A DNA stretch of 5,157 nucleotides. Source: Allobrachymonas sp. (lineage in GTDB: Bacteria; Pseudomonadota; Gammaproteobacteria; Burkholderiales; Burkholderiaceae_C). A model generated the notes under the pieces. It was not told the DNA's origin. It saw only the letters and a list, made by a program, of their open reading frames with translations, and did not search any database. Below are positions 5,142 to 5,157 of this stretch, piece by piece (positions within the stretch are counted from its first letter, which is position 1; the number at the start of each line of letters is the position of its first letter). Where the stretch lies: the NCBI GenBank assembly GCA_030538335.1, contig JAUNUE010000138.1:1-5157 (forward strand), in the 5' to 3' direction. The translations under genes were made by a program, and so were the position numbers.

Positions 5142-5157
5142 ACTGCCAAGGTTTGAC

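Overview
The window looks like chromosomal DNA of a betaproteobacterium, most likely Burkholderiales and possibly near Comamonadaceae. The reasons are the high GC content, the mnmG-rsmG (gidA-gidB) pair typical of the origin-proximal region, the protein sequences, and a CCCCGGC-TTT-GCCGGGG style terminator common in that order. The placement is by eye; no search was run.

Layout. (1) 1-1352: the 3' end of mnmG (tRNA U34 modification), coupled by a stop/start overlap to rsmG (16S rRNA G527 methylation). Three 16-bp parS sites (ParB-binding, chromosome-segregation sites) lie inside these genes at 195-210, 384-399 and 1279-1294. The first two are identical perfect palindromes. The third is a hybrid of two half-site types. 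(2) 1353-2358: where many Burkholderiales carry parA and parB (sometimes after a small gene), this window instead has a 201-bp spacer, a SnoaL/NTF2-like small protein and a TfoX N-terminal-domain protein, all on the + strand. (3) 2433-3286: a convergent DegV-family gene on the minus strand, broken by one missing base in an A/T run at 3017-3019; both halves are otherwise intact. (4) 3287-3641: a 355-bp divergent intergenic region with a 10-bp dyad, an AT-rich patch and one weak promoter candidate. (5) 3642-5066: a TSUP (TauE/SafE-like) membrane transporter followed after 93 bp by a hotdog-fold acyl-CoA thioesterase. A symmetric, operator-like 28-bp dyad lies just before the thioesterase start. 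(6) 5067-5157: a hairpin whose T-tract faces the minus strand, suggesting a convergent gene beyond the right edge.

How it works together. The left part combines translation-related RNA modification with the centromere-like region of the chromosome. The remaining genes look like unrelated housekeeping or accessory functions rather than one pathway. I saw no mobile element, CRISPR array, tRNA or rRNA. The signals most worth a second look are the parS cluster written into protein-coding sequence without parAB behind it, the frameshifted degV, and the two dyads in intergenic DNA.
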